64,000 nt of DNA. Origin: Emydura subglobosa. Lineage: Eukaryota > Chordata > Testudines > Chelidae. Positions 1 through 11,680 of the stretch are shown in pieces (positions within the stretch are counted from its first letter, which is position 1; the number at the start of each line of letters is the position of its first letter). The notes beneath the pieces are model-generated. The model was given only the letters and a program-made list of their open reading frames with translations, had not been told where the DNA came from and searched no databases. Position numbers and translations under genes: made by a program. Location of the stretch: the NCBI GenBank assembly GCA_007922225.1, contig ML679961.1, positions 77,614,798 to 77,678,797 of the forward strand, in the 5' to 3' direction.

Positions 1-847
1 AATATAAACTTTGTATTGTACTCCACATAAAGTTTGGTAATGCTGCCATTTTCCAGAATCAAGGCAATTTTGGAGTCACTGGTGAAACTAGGTCCAGTCA
101 GCCCTAGAGGTGATCTAAAAGAGTTCTGTCTTCCCTTTCCTGCACCTGCAGTCAGGAGCTCTGTGTGTGTACTCACATATAGGGAAGTGTTTGTCTTCTC
201 CCATCTGTGTTTCTTCCCTGTCCTCCTCCCCATTAATACTTTCTGGTATAGGACTATCCTGACTATAAAATCACTGTATTCCTCCTTCACTGAAAACCAG
301 TTAGAAAACTCTATCTGTTTAGTGACTTGCTAAACAGTTAATGTTTTCCCTCTTGTAAGCTGTTGACTTCAGTATCTATACCACAAACTGTATGTTGTAG
401 CTGTGTGCTAAAAGCACTACGAAAATATTGTGGATGACTTAGATGTATAATACCAAACGTTTAGTACAATTCCTTACCAAAACAGGTTCAACATCAGGTG
501 TCCTGAAATTTACACTGGTCTGTAATATTTATACACCTGCATTAAACCTCATTACTTTAGCTGTTTTTATACCATGAAGGTTATTTTATCTATCCCTGCT
601 AAGTGGAAGCTATTTGTTTGCAAGCAAGACTTGTTTGTTTGGGTTTTTTTGGGAAAGCATGTGGAACCCATAAGCAATCTTCTTCTCCTCTCTTCATTCA
701 AGCTTTTTAAAAAATTGCCTTAAGAGAAACATCTAGGAAAATACAAAATTTCACTCCAATGCAAATTTTTATTAAGTTTAGGAAACCTTTACATTTTAAA
801 GCTGATTTTAATGAGTGCATGTCTTTATATTAAGAGGAAGGATAGAC

Positions 848-1083
848 CACTAGTTAAGATGTTAGCCGTGGGCTTGAGAGACCAGGCTCAGTTCCCTGCT
901 CTGCTATTGGTTTTTTCTATGTGACCTTGGGCAGTCACTTAGTTTCTTTGTACCTCACTCAGTTCCCCATCTATAAAACTGTGATAATACTATTTCCTTA
1001 CTTCACGGTGTATTGTGAAGATAAAGTAAGTAAAGATTATGAGGCACTTGGATATTACAAAAATGGAGGCTGCATATGTACCT
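848..1083 (+). mobile_element. MIR/CORE-type SINE
   Basis: The segment shows the MIR order: CACTAGTTAAGATGTTAG (tRNA A-box-like), GGCTCAGTTCCC (B-box-like), ATGTGACCTTGGGCAGTCAC (core), CAGTTCCCCATCTATAAAA, and a tail with GAGGCACTTGGATATTAC. It is diverged and has no function visible. Confidence 0.8.
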
Positions 1084-1089
1084 GAGTGT

Positions 1090-2560
1090 GCTGCTCCCAG
1101 AGGTACCAACCACCTGCCCTGAGCATGATCAAATTTTGTCTGTGCTTGCTGTGAATCAGTACTCTGAAATCTCCAGCCTTTGCCAGTACAAGCACTATCT
1201 TCTAGGTCTTTGTAGGCCTTACTTGGTGTATGCAGGTTAGTGAAAGGCACATACCAATTCCAAAGTCCTTGGAATGTTTCCCTGAGGTGCCCAGCCACTT
1301 TTACTCACTGAACACACTCAGAATTACAGGCATGCTGTTCCCAAAGGAACAGTAGTCTACAGCATCTACAATTCAATTCAGGATCACCACTTTGTTTAAC
1401 ATAACAGCACTGAGGTATATTTATAGTGAAAACAAGAATACGTTTATTATCAAAGAACACAAATTCAAGTGATAATGAATAAGGATATTGGTTTGTCCTT
1501 ATTGCCAAAAAGCTTAACAGCATATTGGGCTGTGTTAGTAGGAGCGTTGCCAGCAGATCGAAGGAAGTGATTATTCCCCTGTATTCAGCACTGGTGAGGC
1601 CTCATTTTGGAGTATTGTGTCCCACTACAGAAAGGAAGTGGACAAACTGGAGAGAGTCCAGAGGAGGGCAACAAATGATTAGGGGGCTGGAACACATGAC
1701 TTTTGAGGAGAGGCTGAGGGAACTAGGCTTGTTTAGTCTGTAGAAGAGAAGAGTGAGGAGGGATTTGATAGCAGCCTTTAACTACCTGAAAGGGGGTTCC
1801 AAGAAGGATGGAGTTAGGTTGTTCCCAGTGGTAGCAGATGACAGGACTACATGCAATGAGCTCAAATTGCAGTGGGGGAGATCTAGGTTGGATATTAGGA
1901 AAATCTTTTTCATTAGGAGTGTGGTGAAGCACTGGAATGGAATACGTAGGAAGGTGGTAGAATCTCCCTCCTTAGAGGTTTTTAAGATGCAGCTTGACAG
2001 AGCCCTGGCTGGGATGATTTAGTTGGGATTGGTCCTGCTTTGAGCAGGGGGTTGGACTAGATGACCTCCTGAGGTCCCTCCCAACCCTAATCTTCTATGA
2101 TTCTTTGAAACAAATGGTCACATAGTTATGTTTAGTCTCTAGAAAGCATGTCTGATTTTGTTTACTAACAGGTTAACCTCTTATCTAAAGACGCTTATGT
2201 CACCCAAAGTCCACTTTAGCATTTTCAACCAAGCCAGGTCGAGACCCCTTTTTCATTAAGCAAACTCACTGTCTGTTCACTTCCTCAGTGAAGGATGACA
2301 GTATCTTTTGTCCCCCAAATATACTAGAGAAAACCTTTGATGATGCATCTCCAGATAGGTTCCTCCCCTCTAGCCCCCATCATCCACAGTTTGCTTCTTC
2401 CTATTACTTTTCTCTATTTGAAGTTCTTAGAATCCTTCATTAGCATTCAGTTGAGACCAATGAGAAGAGACCATTGTGACACATACACTACTTAATATAC
2501 ATAGCATCCATACATGCATTATGTAATTATTGATGACTGGCTTTTATTTGAGAACTCACA
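1090..2560 (-). mobile_element. Possible LTR-type dispersed repeat split by a CR1 insertion
   Basis: Two flanks (about 1090-1509 and 2106-2560) on either side of the CR1 read as one element in the order I remember from a common turtle repeat. The left flank has AACAGCACTGAGGTATATTT and ACGTTTATTATCAAAGAAC. The right flank has CTCTAGAAAGCATG, GGTTAACCTCTTATCTAAAG and ATGTCACCCAAAGTCCACTT. On the minus strand AATAAA lies at about 1441-1446. Strand and LTR status are uncertain, and the outer ends were not defined. Confidence 0.4.
1510..2105 (+). mobile_element. CR1 LINE, 5'-truncated 3' end
   Basis: This sense copy of the CR1 reverse-transcriptase C-terminus begins at AGCTTAACAGCATATTGGGC. Frameshifted stretches can be read as [36 protein letters not shown] and RRDLIAAFNYLKGGSKKDG, then the 3'UTR with GGGGGTTGGACTAGATGACC, ending in TTCTATGATTC. 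It matches the antisense copy at 25.1-26.2 kb but is more decayed (at least two frame breaks). It has no coding capacity. Confidence 0.93.
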
Positions 2561-2778
2561 TGACATTCTCTTGATGAACTAGAATGTACATGCAGAATCC
2601 AGGAGAGCCCTGTAATCTGTATGCATCCTCTCTGTGCCCCTTGCCAGTTGGCACTAAGAGGTATCCTGGGTCACACTAATAAGAATAATGACTTCTTGTA
2701 TGATGATCCCTGTTTGAAACCTGGACTTTTGCAACTTCAGGTAATTTTTCATCCTAAACATAGGGAATGCCACACATA

Positions 2779-3162
2779 CAGTAGATTCTCAGAGTTACGA
2801 ACGGACTGGTTAAACACCCACCTCATTTGGAACCAGAAGTGTGCTATCAGGCAGAAGCAGAGACCCCCACCTAAAAAGCAAATACAGTACAGTGCTGTGT
2901 TAAATGTAAACTACTAAAAAAATAAAGGGGAAGTTTAAAAACAAAGATTTGAAAGATAAGGAAACTTTCTGTGCTTGGTTCATTTAAGATGGTTAAAAAC
3001 AGCATGTTTCTGCTGCGTAGACTTAATACAGCTGTGAAATTTTACTATGTTCAGTTGTAAACTTTTGGAAGAACCATAATGTGGTCTTCAGAGTTATAAA
3101 CATTTCAGAGTTCCAAACAATCTCCAAGTACCATGGGTACTAATTTGAGTAGTATCTACTAC
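2779..3162. mobile_element. Mariner/Tigger-like nonautonomous DNA transposon (MITE)
   Basis: The left end follows a TA (2777-2778) and reads CAGTAGATTCTCAGAGTTAC. Near the right end, GAGTTATAAACATTTCAGAG and a degraded AGTAGTATCTACTAC provide the inverted counterpart. The interior (CACCTCATTTGGAACCAGAA and CAAATACAGTACAGTGCTGT) matches a dispersed repeat I remember from turtle genomes. No transposase is present. The right border is approximate. Confidence 0.65.
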
Positions 3163-3359
3163 ATGCATTCCTATAGTTGCATCTTCAAATATGATATACG
3201 ACCTTTTGTACCATAAAACATTGTTTGCTTGACCCATATGGACTTTAGTAGCAATTAATGGTATACAACCTGCCAGTGACACATCCAGGGGTGTCATGTT
3301 CCATACAGATTTCAAATTCCTTATAAATAAAACCTGCTAGAATTACTTCCTTCTGTCAT

Positions 3360-3465
3360 CTTTGAGCAAATATAAAATAAATACAAATAAATACAAAATA
3401 AAATACAAAATAGATATAAAGGAATATAAAAATATATAGAAATGTAAAGAAATACAAAATCTTTA
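3360..3465. repeat. A-rich degenerate ATAAA/ATACA tract
   Basis: About 100 bases made of loosely repeated ATAAATAC, AAAATAC and AATATAAA units. This looks like an old A-rich low-complexity tract, not a gene. Confidence 0.8.
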
Positions 3466-3913
3466 CTTGTGAAGGCCTTTTCCTATTATTTTTTAGAAAT
3501 TTTAAAATTATACTTGACAAAGCATTAGAAACTTAATTTATATAAGTTCTAGCATTAGCTAGAAATGGCTTAGATCATTTCCCTCCAGCATTTGTGACTT
3601 TTTTTTTTCTTTTTTCCCCCTGCTGGTGTGTCTTCTGGTTTTTGAAGGCTTTATTGGATATAAAGAAGTCATTTAATGTTTGTGGATGATGTAACTAACT
3701 AATTAATTAGTGGGTGGTGTGACAGATGAATGATACTGAAGGTATTTCTAGTGCCATTCTACTTGGTGGCTTTCTTTTACCCCATTGATATGCTTCCTAT
3801 GTTTTATTCAAAATTAAAATCCTGCATTTTAGTGACACAAGTAAAGCTTTTATTTCTCAGTGTCTGATAATATGTTGCTCTACAGGCTTATGGCAGAGGG
3901 AGCTGTTTTCCTT

Positions 3914-3951
3914 GGTGAACAGAATGGTATATGGTGAACAGAATAGTATAC
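3914..3951 (+). repeat. 19-bp tandem duplication
   Basis: Two adjacent copies of GGTGAACAGAATGGTATAT, the second differing at two positions. Confidence 0.9.
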
Positions 3952-6900
3952 CGAATTACAAACTGTTTAACCTTTAGTGGATTTTCATACAGGTGTAACC
4001 AGATCCCTATGACTTAGCTGGAAAAACTCAGGTTCGGTTTTCAGTTAGAAAAAATCATATCTTTGCTCATAAATAGCACACATTTCATTTGGATTCATTA
4101 AATAATATGGAATTCCATGAGGCCTCTCCTATAAAGTTGCTTTTCAGACTGAAGCTGCAGTTTGTGTCATGTCTTACAAAAATACTGTTTTATTTTCTGT
4201 GTCTCATGATTTTGTTTTCTCTACATGTAGATACTGTATAAGAATCAGGCAGTGTGTGTAGCTTGAAGTTTTTGTGCTGTGGGCAGAAATTATCTTGACA
4301 AATACAGTTTGATTTTTAGTTTGTCCTCACTGTACTTTTTATTGCAAATTATGTAGCAATTTCATTTTGACAGTTTTATAAAAATACCTGAGCAGATTTA
4401 CAATAAAACTTATTTGTGGTGATTGGTCATCCTCAAGTAAGAAATTAAGTTATTTGAGTTGGCCTTGTGGTTCACTCTAAGATATTTCACAGAGACTTTT
4501 CCAGATAAGTAGTATTGACCGCAGTCCTGGGTCTTTCCTTGTTTCATAGGATGTGCAACAGTCCAGCGCTGGCTGTAATTCTCCTTCAGTCAGCCGGCAT
4601 AGTTCTAACACTTCAGAAATGTAACTTCAGTCCACTGTAACCATTGCTCTAGCTGTTGTCACTGACCTGAGAATCCATTTCCATTCTTGAACTTATCTCC
4701 TTTCACAAAGTGCAAAGTAATGCATGAATCTTCTGAAGAGAACCCTTAAATATGACCCTGTCTTTTTCTATTTGGTTTTAAGGTTTCTTGGAGAATGTTT
4801 CCTTTTTATTAAAGTAAAACATGGATGCTTGCACACAACAGAGATGTATAGGTTTTTTGTTTGTTTGTTGTTGTAGGGGTTCTTTTTTGGTATGATGGAA
4901 CGGTAACATAAATCTTCCAACAGATATTGGGTGAATTGCCACAGGACAAAATCAAATATGTACAAGTCACCTTCTTCTATACAGCATGAAAAGGAAATCT
5001 TTCTTATCTCTTGTGTCAATATAATTTTCATCTGTATATGGGATTAGACTAAAAATCTAGTATAATGGCAAAATTACCAAGCACAGATGGATACTGGTCA
5101 TGCTACTAACTTTTTTTTTTTTTCCTCCCCTCCAATGAATTTCAAGTGGTGAGATGAATAGCTAAGCATTCTGAATTTTTCAATTATACTGGAATTTCTG
5201 GATGTCCTTATGATTAGAATGTTCTAAGCACTCAATGAAAAATATTCAATACCTCAAAAGTATATCTGTGTTAATTTTAGGGAGCTGCTCACAGTGGAAG
5301 ATGCTTTTTGAGGACAGGATCTTTTGAGGTAGAATTTCTGTTTGAAACACTAACACGTACACTCCTGCTTTGGCATTGGGCAAATCGCTTTCGATGTTCA
5401 TCAAAGGCTCCTTGACCCTAATGAACACATGAGATTTGAATTGTCGCAAACTTTGGGTCTGAACTTCTTGGTTTAGCTCTGGCTCTAGTTAGGCCTCTCT
5501 AATTTCTTTAATAATGCTGTCCTATAGGTTTTTACACATAAAATAATCTTGCAAACTAATTGTAATATTCTCCCACTTCCGTCCCCCAGGATCTTCCATT
5601 TGGATTTAATGTTAACTACAAGAGATGTATTTTTAAACTGCATTGTATAGAATAACAGTGGTTTTGGAGTCTGCTTTTTTTTGTACATATTATTAGTTAT
5701 TTTTGCTCTTCCTGGGTGCTACCAAAACTGAGTACACCATTTTAAATAATATTTCAGATTGCAAAATCCAATGACTCTCCCAGTTCATCTTTTAAATATT
5801 TAGATTTATTTTTCTTAACAAACAGTGTTTGGCATAAGGACCTTAGTCAACAATACATTGTTACCACTATTTCAGTTTTACTTATCGTTCTCAAGTGTAC
5901 AGTCCTACTACTGGCTTTTATGGAAGAGCATCAGTCAGAAGCTATAACTAGAGGTCAACCAATAAATCACCATTAAAGATTTTTTTACACATTATGGAAT
6001 CTCAACATCTTCTCATGGAACATTGCTGCATTGCATTTCACTGATGACATGTTGATGTGGCCCATATCACCCTTGTAGCTATTCACTCTGGAAAAACAAG
6101 AATCCTAATTTGGGGGGGGGTTTAAAACCCTAAATACATGCATTTTTCCATATCTAGAACAACTGAGCTCACTTTTTGTAAATGTTAACGTCTGCTGGAA
6201 AATCACTATGGCATTGCTTTCTTTCGGAAATTGCTATGAGCACCGGAGACGAAACCTCTTGATCACAAAAGTCATATAGTGAAAAGATTGTGTATATGGG
6301 GAGGATGGGGAGAGAGTGGGGTGGTCCATTGAACAGAAATGTGTGCCCCAAAATTCTTCATTTGCACATTTTAGTCAAGTTCACTAATGATATGGTTTCC
6401 TTCACACTGTGTGATAGGTCTGGGAGCTTAAAAACTAGCTATATGAGAACAAACTAAATGTGTAAACTAATGGATTTATTCAATGTAAAATGCAGTCTAG
6501 CTAAGCTCTAGCCAAATGAGATAAATGGAGCATAGGACTAAGAACCACCATAGGCCAGGTATACGTCTCAAGGTTTGCAGTTGCTGGCTGACTGACTGGC
6601 TTTTTTCTTCACCCATCTACTTCAGCACGAAAGTTCGTTTATACATGTTGTTTGTATATTGTTTAGCTATTCTGGTCCTGGGCTTTTATTTATGAACCCA
6701 ATACTGCTAAAGCTGAAACATTTTGGGTGTCTAGGAGAGAATGCCCAGTGGTATATTATTCATTGAATGAACCACTTTCTGATGGATCAGTAATGACATC
6801 TCAACCAAAATGCATGCCAAAGTCTCACATTTGGCAACTGAGTTCAGTGGGCTGTGGTCCTTGAAAAGCTGGAAATTGGCACAACCTGGCTTCTTGCATG

Positions 6901-9900
6901 GTGAGGGCAGGACAATATTTGAATGGGACCCAAAGCCCACATTCAAAGCTATGAGTGCTTCCTTGCCACTTTTGCCATCCACCCAAAATGTCCATCCTGA
7001 ATTACAGAAATGACGTGGGGGAAATTGTTCATCTGATGTGCTAGCACTGAGTACCCTTAATGGTCAAGAAAACTGAGTATGGCACTAAGGCCTGATTCAC
7101 TGTTTAAGAAGGTAATGAGAGCTTCCAAGGAAGCTGTAGCACTAACTTTACTGTTCTCCAGAAAGGCTCCAAAGAACTACAGTATCCCTGTCTGTTCAGG
7201 AACCAACTCCTATCACAGTAAGTTTTGTGAAATTGCAGTGTGTTGTAAAGTTAGTATTTTCAGCATGGATAAGATTGCCTGGGTCATAGGTCAGGATGTT
7301 ATTACACAAGCAGAGGATAGTCAAAGTATAATCCACATAATGGGACACTATGGTTTGATATCTCCTACACGGCTAAACTTAGAAAAATGTGCAATACACT
7401 GTACAGCTGAGATGCCTAGTTTCTGAATCACGTGTTACATTAGGTTTTGGGGTTAATGAGACCATGCCAGAGCATGGCTACCGGTAGCTCAGATCAGGTC
7501 CAGGTACACATCATCACAAGCCATTTTTCAGACAGGCTGTCTGATATACTGTCAGCTGCATGAGAATCCTGCCCCAGCTTGACCCTGGATAGCATTGAAA
7601 CTTATGGTGCGATACCTGATGGCGATAGGAATTTTGTTGGTGTTAGTTAAGGCTACTTCAAGTATTATAAGAAAACAAATACTTACTAAAAGAATGCAAA
7701 AAAAGCTCTTAATTTTCAGTTTATTTAATTGGAGTAATGGCTTTGTTGTAATGTTTCACAAGAATTGGGTATTGCAGGAAATGGACACTTTGGGTGGTCT
7801 GTGTTAATTCAGTATTTCAGTGCCCAGTGGTAAGTCGTACAAGAACATGGACTTGATGACAAGACTTTCAATGCTTATTTCAGGATTTTAGCAAGATTTC
7901 TCTGACAATAACAAATAAACGAAAATAATATCATGCAAAGCTGTGAAATAATGGTAACTTGCTTGTTTTCAAGAATGATAATGACTTAGAGATGCTTGAG
8001 ACCTTACTTTTTAATGTCCCACAGGGGAAATATTCAAGGTCAGCTTTGTTCACCTGAGCATTTGATTAGACATTTCAAACACTTGAACTCTCTAAGCATT
8101 CTGTACATTTTTCCTATTTCTAAATAACACATGGCCAACTATTTAGCCATAGAATTTCTTTAGTTTAGCTTAGTCAATAGACTCTAAATGAAGGCCCTAT
8201 CCGAACTTTCACTAGTAGAACACACAATCTGAATGATACTCTTGCATACTAAACCAAACACTCATACTATAAAGTGTTCACAATAACAGGTACCACCCAC
8301 GCCTTACATGTGTAATTTCCGTTAGCAGTATAAGCCTTCAGCACACATAGGGTATATCAAAGTAATTTATAAAGCTCTAAGAGCAGAGACCTATTTCAAC
8401 CAACAAGACAACAGTGCTACAGAAATGTAACAAACCAACCCAAAGTGCCACTGTGCCTTGCTGTGACTCCTTTGGAACTATCTCTAGTGTCATCCTAACT
8501 TAAACCTAATGGAAAAGCACGAGTATTCCCAGAGCAGCCATAAATAATCAATGTAAGGTACTATCACAACTAACACCAGCTGAAGATCTGCACCATCTCC
8601 CTTTTGGGTCTACATTTTTCTCTTCCCGCAGCTCCCTGACCCTGAGCTCTGCCAGATGGGTTCTGGCAGGAAGAATAACTTGCACTTGAGGATCAATTCT
8701 TGCCACTTTCTCCCAATTCCCAAGCATAAAGAAATTAGTACTGGCCTGAAGATACAAGGAGTGGCCAACAAGTAAAGGGGTGCAGGCATAGCAGACAGAC
8801 AATAGGGGAACACGGGGCGGTGATAAAATGAGAGGGAAAAGAGAAATGGAGTGGGAAGAGAGGGTGGAATAGGATAGAATGTGGAAAAAATGAATGTAGG
8901 CTAGAAGATCTATATTTAGTTGGAGATTTAAAGGAAGAGGCGGTGACAGGGAGGTGAGGCAGGAATCTTTGGCACAAAAATGCTTCTGGAGAATAGGCGG
9001 AAGCATGCCAGCATTCTTAATTGTTCATCCTAAGTACTGTAAGATTAATTTATGGTGGTTTAATTAAGAGGCATAACAAATATAATTTTGGGTTTTCCAG
9101 CACTCTGGTATATTCTCTGTAATGTATGTAACTGTCATGATTTTGGGTCCTGTGATATTCATCTTTAAGAAGTCTTCATAAAAAAAAAGCTACTATCTTG
9201 TGTTCATTTTAAATGCAGCCTGTTAGAGGGCAGGTGTATGTACACGAACAGATACCCTATGTTTTCTCATGGAGGCTTTACTTTTGTAATTATTTGGTTT
9301 TGCTTTAATCTAAAATAAACATAGTTCAGAGTGGAATGAAATGGTGGCTTTCTGTGTATGTGGAAAATATTACATTTTTTTAACTTGTGATGCAATTTAC
9401 TTTAATCTCAAATCTTGTAATTGTTCACTGTTATTCTTATAATAGCTTATATTACTAATGAGTTAAATAAAATATTCTTGTCTAACGAGCACTTAATTAG
9501 CAGATGTAAAAATACTTGGATTGTTAGGTGACTGAGCCAGCAAATGGAAAACTCTATTTTAAGAGCAACTTTATTCTGGAAAAAAGTATGTTGATTTAGA
9601 AAAAGGATTTGACTGTTGTGGGAAAAATAGTTTTAACCACCCAACCCAGTGCAGAAGCAGTAGTGAGAAGAGAAAACAAGGTATTAAACCAGGTTGCTAA
9701 GAGAGACCACCAAACAGATTTTACAGTAACTGTACAAAACAGAGATCCTGTGAAGGCTAGAGGTCTGGGGAGGTGTAAGTATCTTCCTTTGAAAATCCCT
9801 TTTGTAGCATTGGACTGTGAAACAGTGTGTGTGGAGTTCTATGGTAGTGACCAGAATAGGTGTTGCTTTGGGAAAGGGTAAGGTAGAGTAACACAGTAAT

Positions 9901-10611
9901 AAACTTTATAAGGGAAATTTTCAAGGATGTATGTCAACTTTTATCTGAATACAGAAGCCCAGTTGACTTGCAGACTTCCAGAATTCTTAAGGTGGTGGTG
10001 GGGTGCATCTCCTGTTGTCTTTCAGCCAGATGACTTCAGTACACTTTACAAATGTACAAAATAGTCTGTTTCATCTGCAGATGCATTAGCTGAATTTTAT
10101 TGCAAGGGCTTTCAGATACTACTTTTCAGGGCATACACTGAACAACATGTAGAGCCAGAAAGATGCTCTCACACACACAGACCACATAGCACAATGACAT
10201 ACATTTTTCTGGAGAATCCATCATCTGTCACTGTTGTAGATACAGTACTAAATTAGATAAGCTGCAATTGTTCTGCTTTTGCAGGTTTTACATTTTTATG
10301 GGATCAATTCAGTCACCACTTCTTCCATTTTTGGATGAAGTATGTCAGTTGTTTAATGATGCACAGCAGTTTGATAGAAAGCAAATTATCCTCTTGAAAT
10401 ATGGACTGAATTTTAGGAATCTGGCTGGGATACAAAACTAAACCTCTAGTCTTGCAGAAAGTTCTATGGTATCTTTATTGATCAAAAGCAGTCATGAACT
10501 ATTTTGTGTTGCATCTAATCCAGATGTACTGATAGCAATAAAGTGCACCATGCTTGGGACTTGATAATTTATTTAAATATGTTTCTTAGTGAATCAACAA
10601 GACAACCTATT

Positions 10612-10705
10612 GTACCGCTAGGGTTTTCCATGGAGATCTCCAGTCCAAATACTTAACTGGCCTGATGCTACTTAGTTTATTCAATCAACTATCTGATTGC
10701 CTTAG
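10612..10705 (-). mobile_element. 5S rRNA-derived SINE head (AmnSINE1-like), antisense
   Basis: On the minus strand the segment reads CTAAGTAGCATCAGGCCAGT, then TAAGTATTTGGACTGGAGAT, then CTCCATGGAAAACCC. This follows vertebrate 5S rRNA from the CTAAGCAGGGTCGGGCC region through TTAGTACTTGGATGGGAGACC, with roughly three of four bases matching over about 55 nt and no large gap. It is not a functional 5S gene, because the promoter region is mutated and the ends are missing. 5S-headed SINEs of amniotes (AmnSINE1) are the natural source. The rest of the element to the left was not delimited. Confidence 0.6.
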
Positions 10706-11384
10706 TGACTAATGTTTATTAGTGGAGGGGTGGGAGGGAGAGGAGTGGGGAGATGTTTCCAATGAGAAGGTCACTTGACTTAGGACACGTACTTTAAAAC
10801 TTGGGAAATCTAGGGAATGGAGGCAGAAAAATTTAACACAGTAGACTAAAAATGAATCATTATGGAAGGAAACTGGATTATCAGTGATAAGGAAGTTATA
10901 GGAGCTTCAAGATTTGTAGAGGACTGAATTAAAGGGAATAGGGTCTGATCTTGTACCTGGTGAAGTCAATGCAAACACTACGTATAGTCTAGAGAAAAGA
11001 CAAATGTTGCATATCACCTATGATCTGACTAAGCAGTTATTCCATGTATCTGTTATGTTCTCAATATACTGCTTCCCGTAGTAGTTGTGACTGCAGTTCA
11101 CTAAAGTAGTAAATACGACTATACAGAAAGACCTGGGATTGCAAGAGTTTGAAGGTGTTGCGGATTAAAAATATTCACTTTCACTCCTTATGCAAATACC
11201 AAACCTCCAAACTTGGTGCCTTCAAACCTTTAACACACTCCTCCATATCCCGTAAAGGCCAGCACAAATATCAATCAATCAAAGATGACTCTGGAAATCT
11301 TTAATTTAAAAAAAAAAAAAAAAGCATGACTTGACAAGATATGTTAAGCTTTACTCAGTCTTCACTATGCTTTTTACCCCGTTC

Positions 11385-11680
11385 TTTATATGGATTGTAA
11401 ACTTTTGGGAGCAGGAATCTGTTTACATGTTACCCTCTCGCATTTATAATGCTCTTCATCAAAAGTGTTTTTACACACGCATTATCACATATTTTACTGG
11501 GTGAGATTGTTTGGTTGTTTTTGTGGGGAAGTAGGTAGAACAGAGACAAAATGGTTGTGACTGCCCCACATATCAAGAAAAGTGATGTAATCAGGCCAAT
11601 AACTAGGTATTCTGACTTCCTGTATTTGTTCGAACAGCACCTAACACACTGCTAGCACAATATAATATAATTACACAGAC
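11385..11680 (+). mobile_element. Possible L2/MIR-family 3' end, interrupted
   Basis: ATGGATTGTAAACTTTTGGG with AGCAGGAATCTG (11390-11425), and later TTCGAACAGCACCTAACACA with CTAGCACAAT (11629-11660), resemble the tail 'attgtaagctctttggggcaggga...tgtacagcgcctagcacaat'. About 170 bases of unrelated sequence separate the halves. The match is diverged. Confidence 0.4.

Noticed and set aside
3360..3465. CRISPR-like array of short A-rich repeats
   Set aside because: The units are irregular with no spacers, and the genome is vertebrate. Simple A-rich tract.
8548..9006. 152-codon minus-strand frame with overlapping frames
   Set aside because: Composition follows a purine-rich tract (8820-8960, GGGAAAAGAGAAATGGAGTG type). 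No recognisable protein.
10612..10705. Functional 5S rRNA gene
   Set aside because: Only part of 5S is present, with about one quarter of positions changed and no terminator run at the right place.
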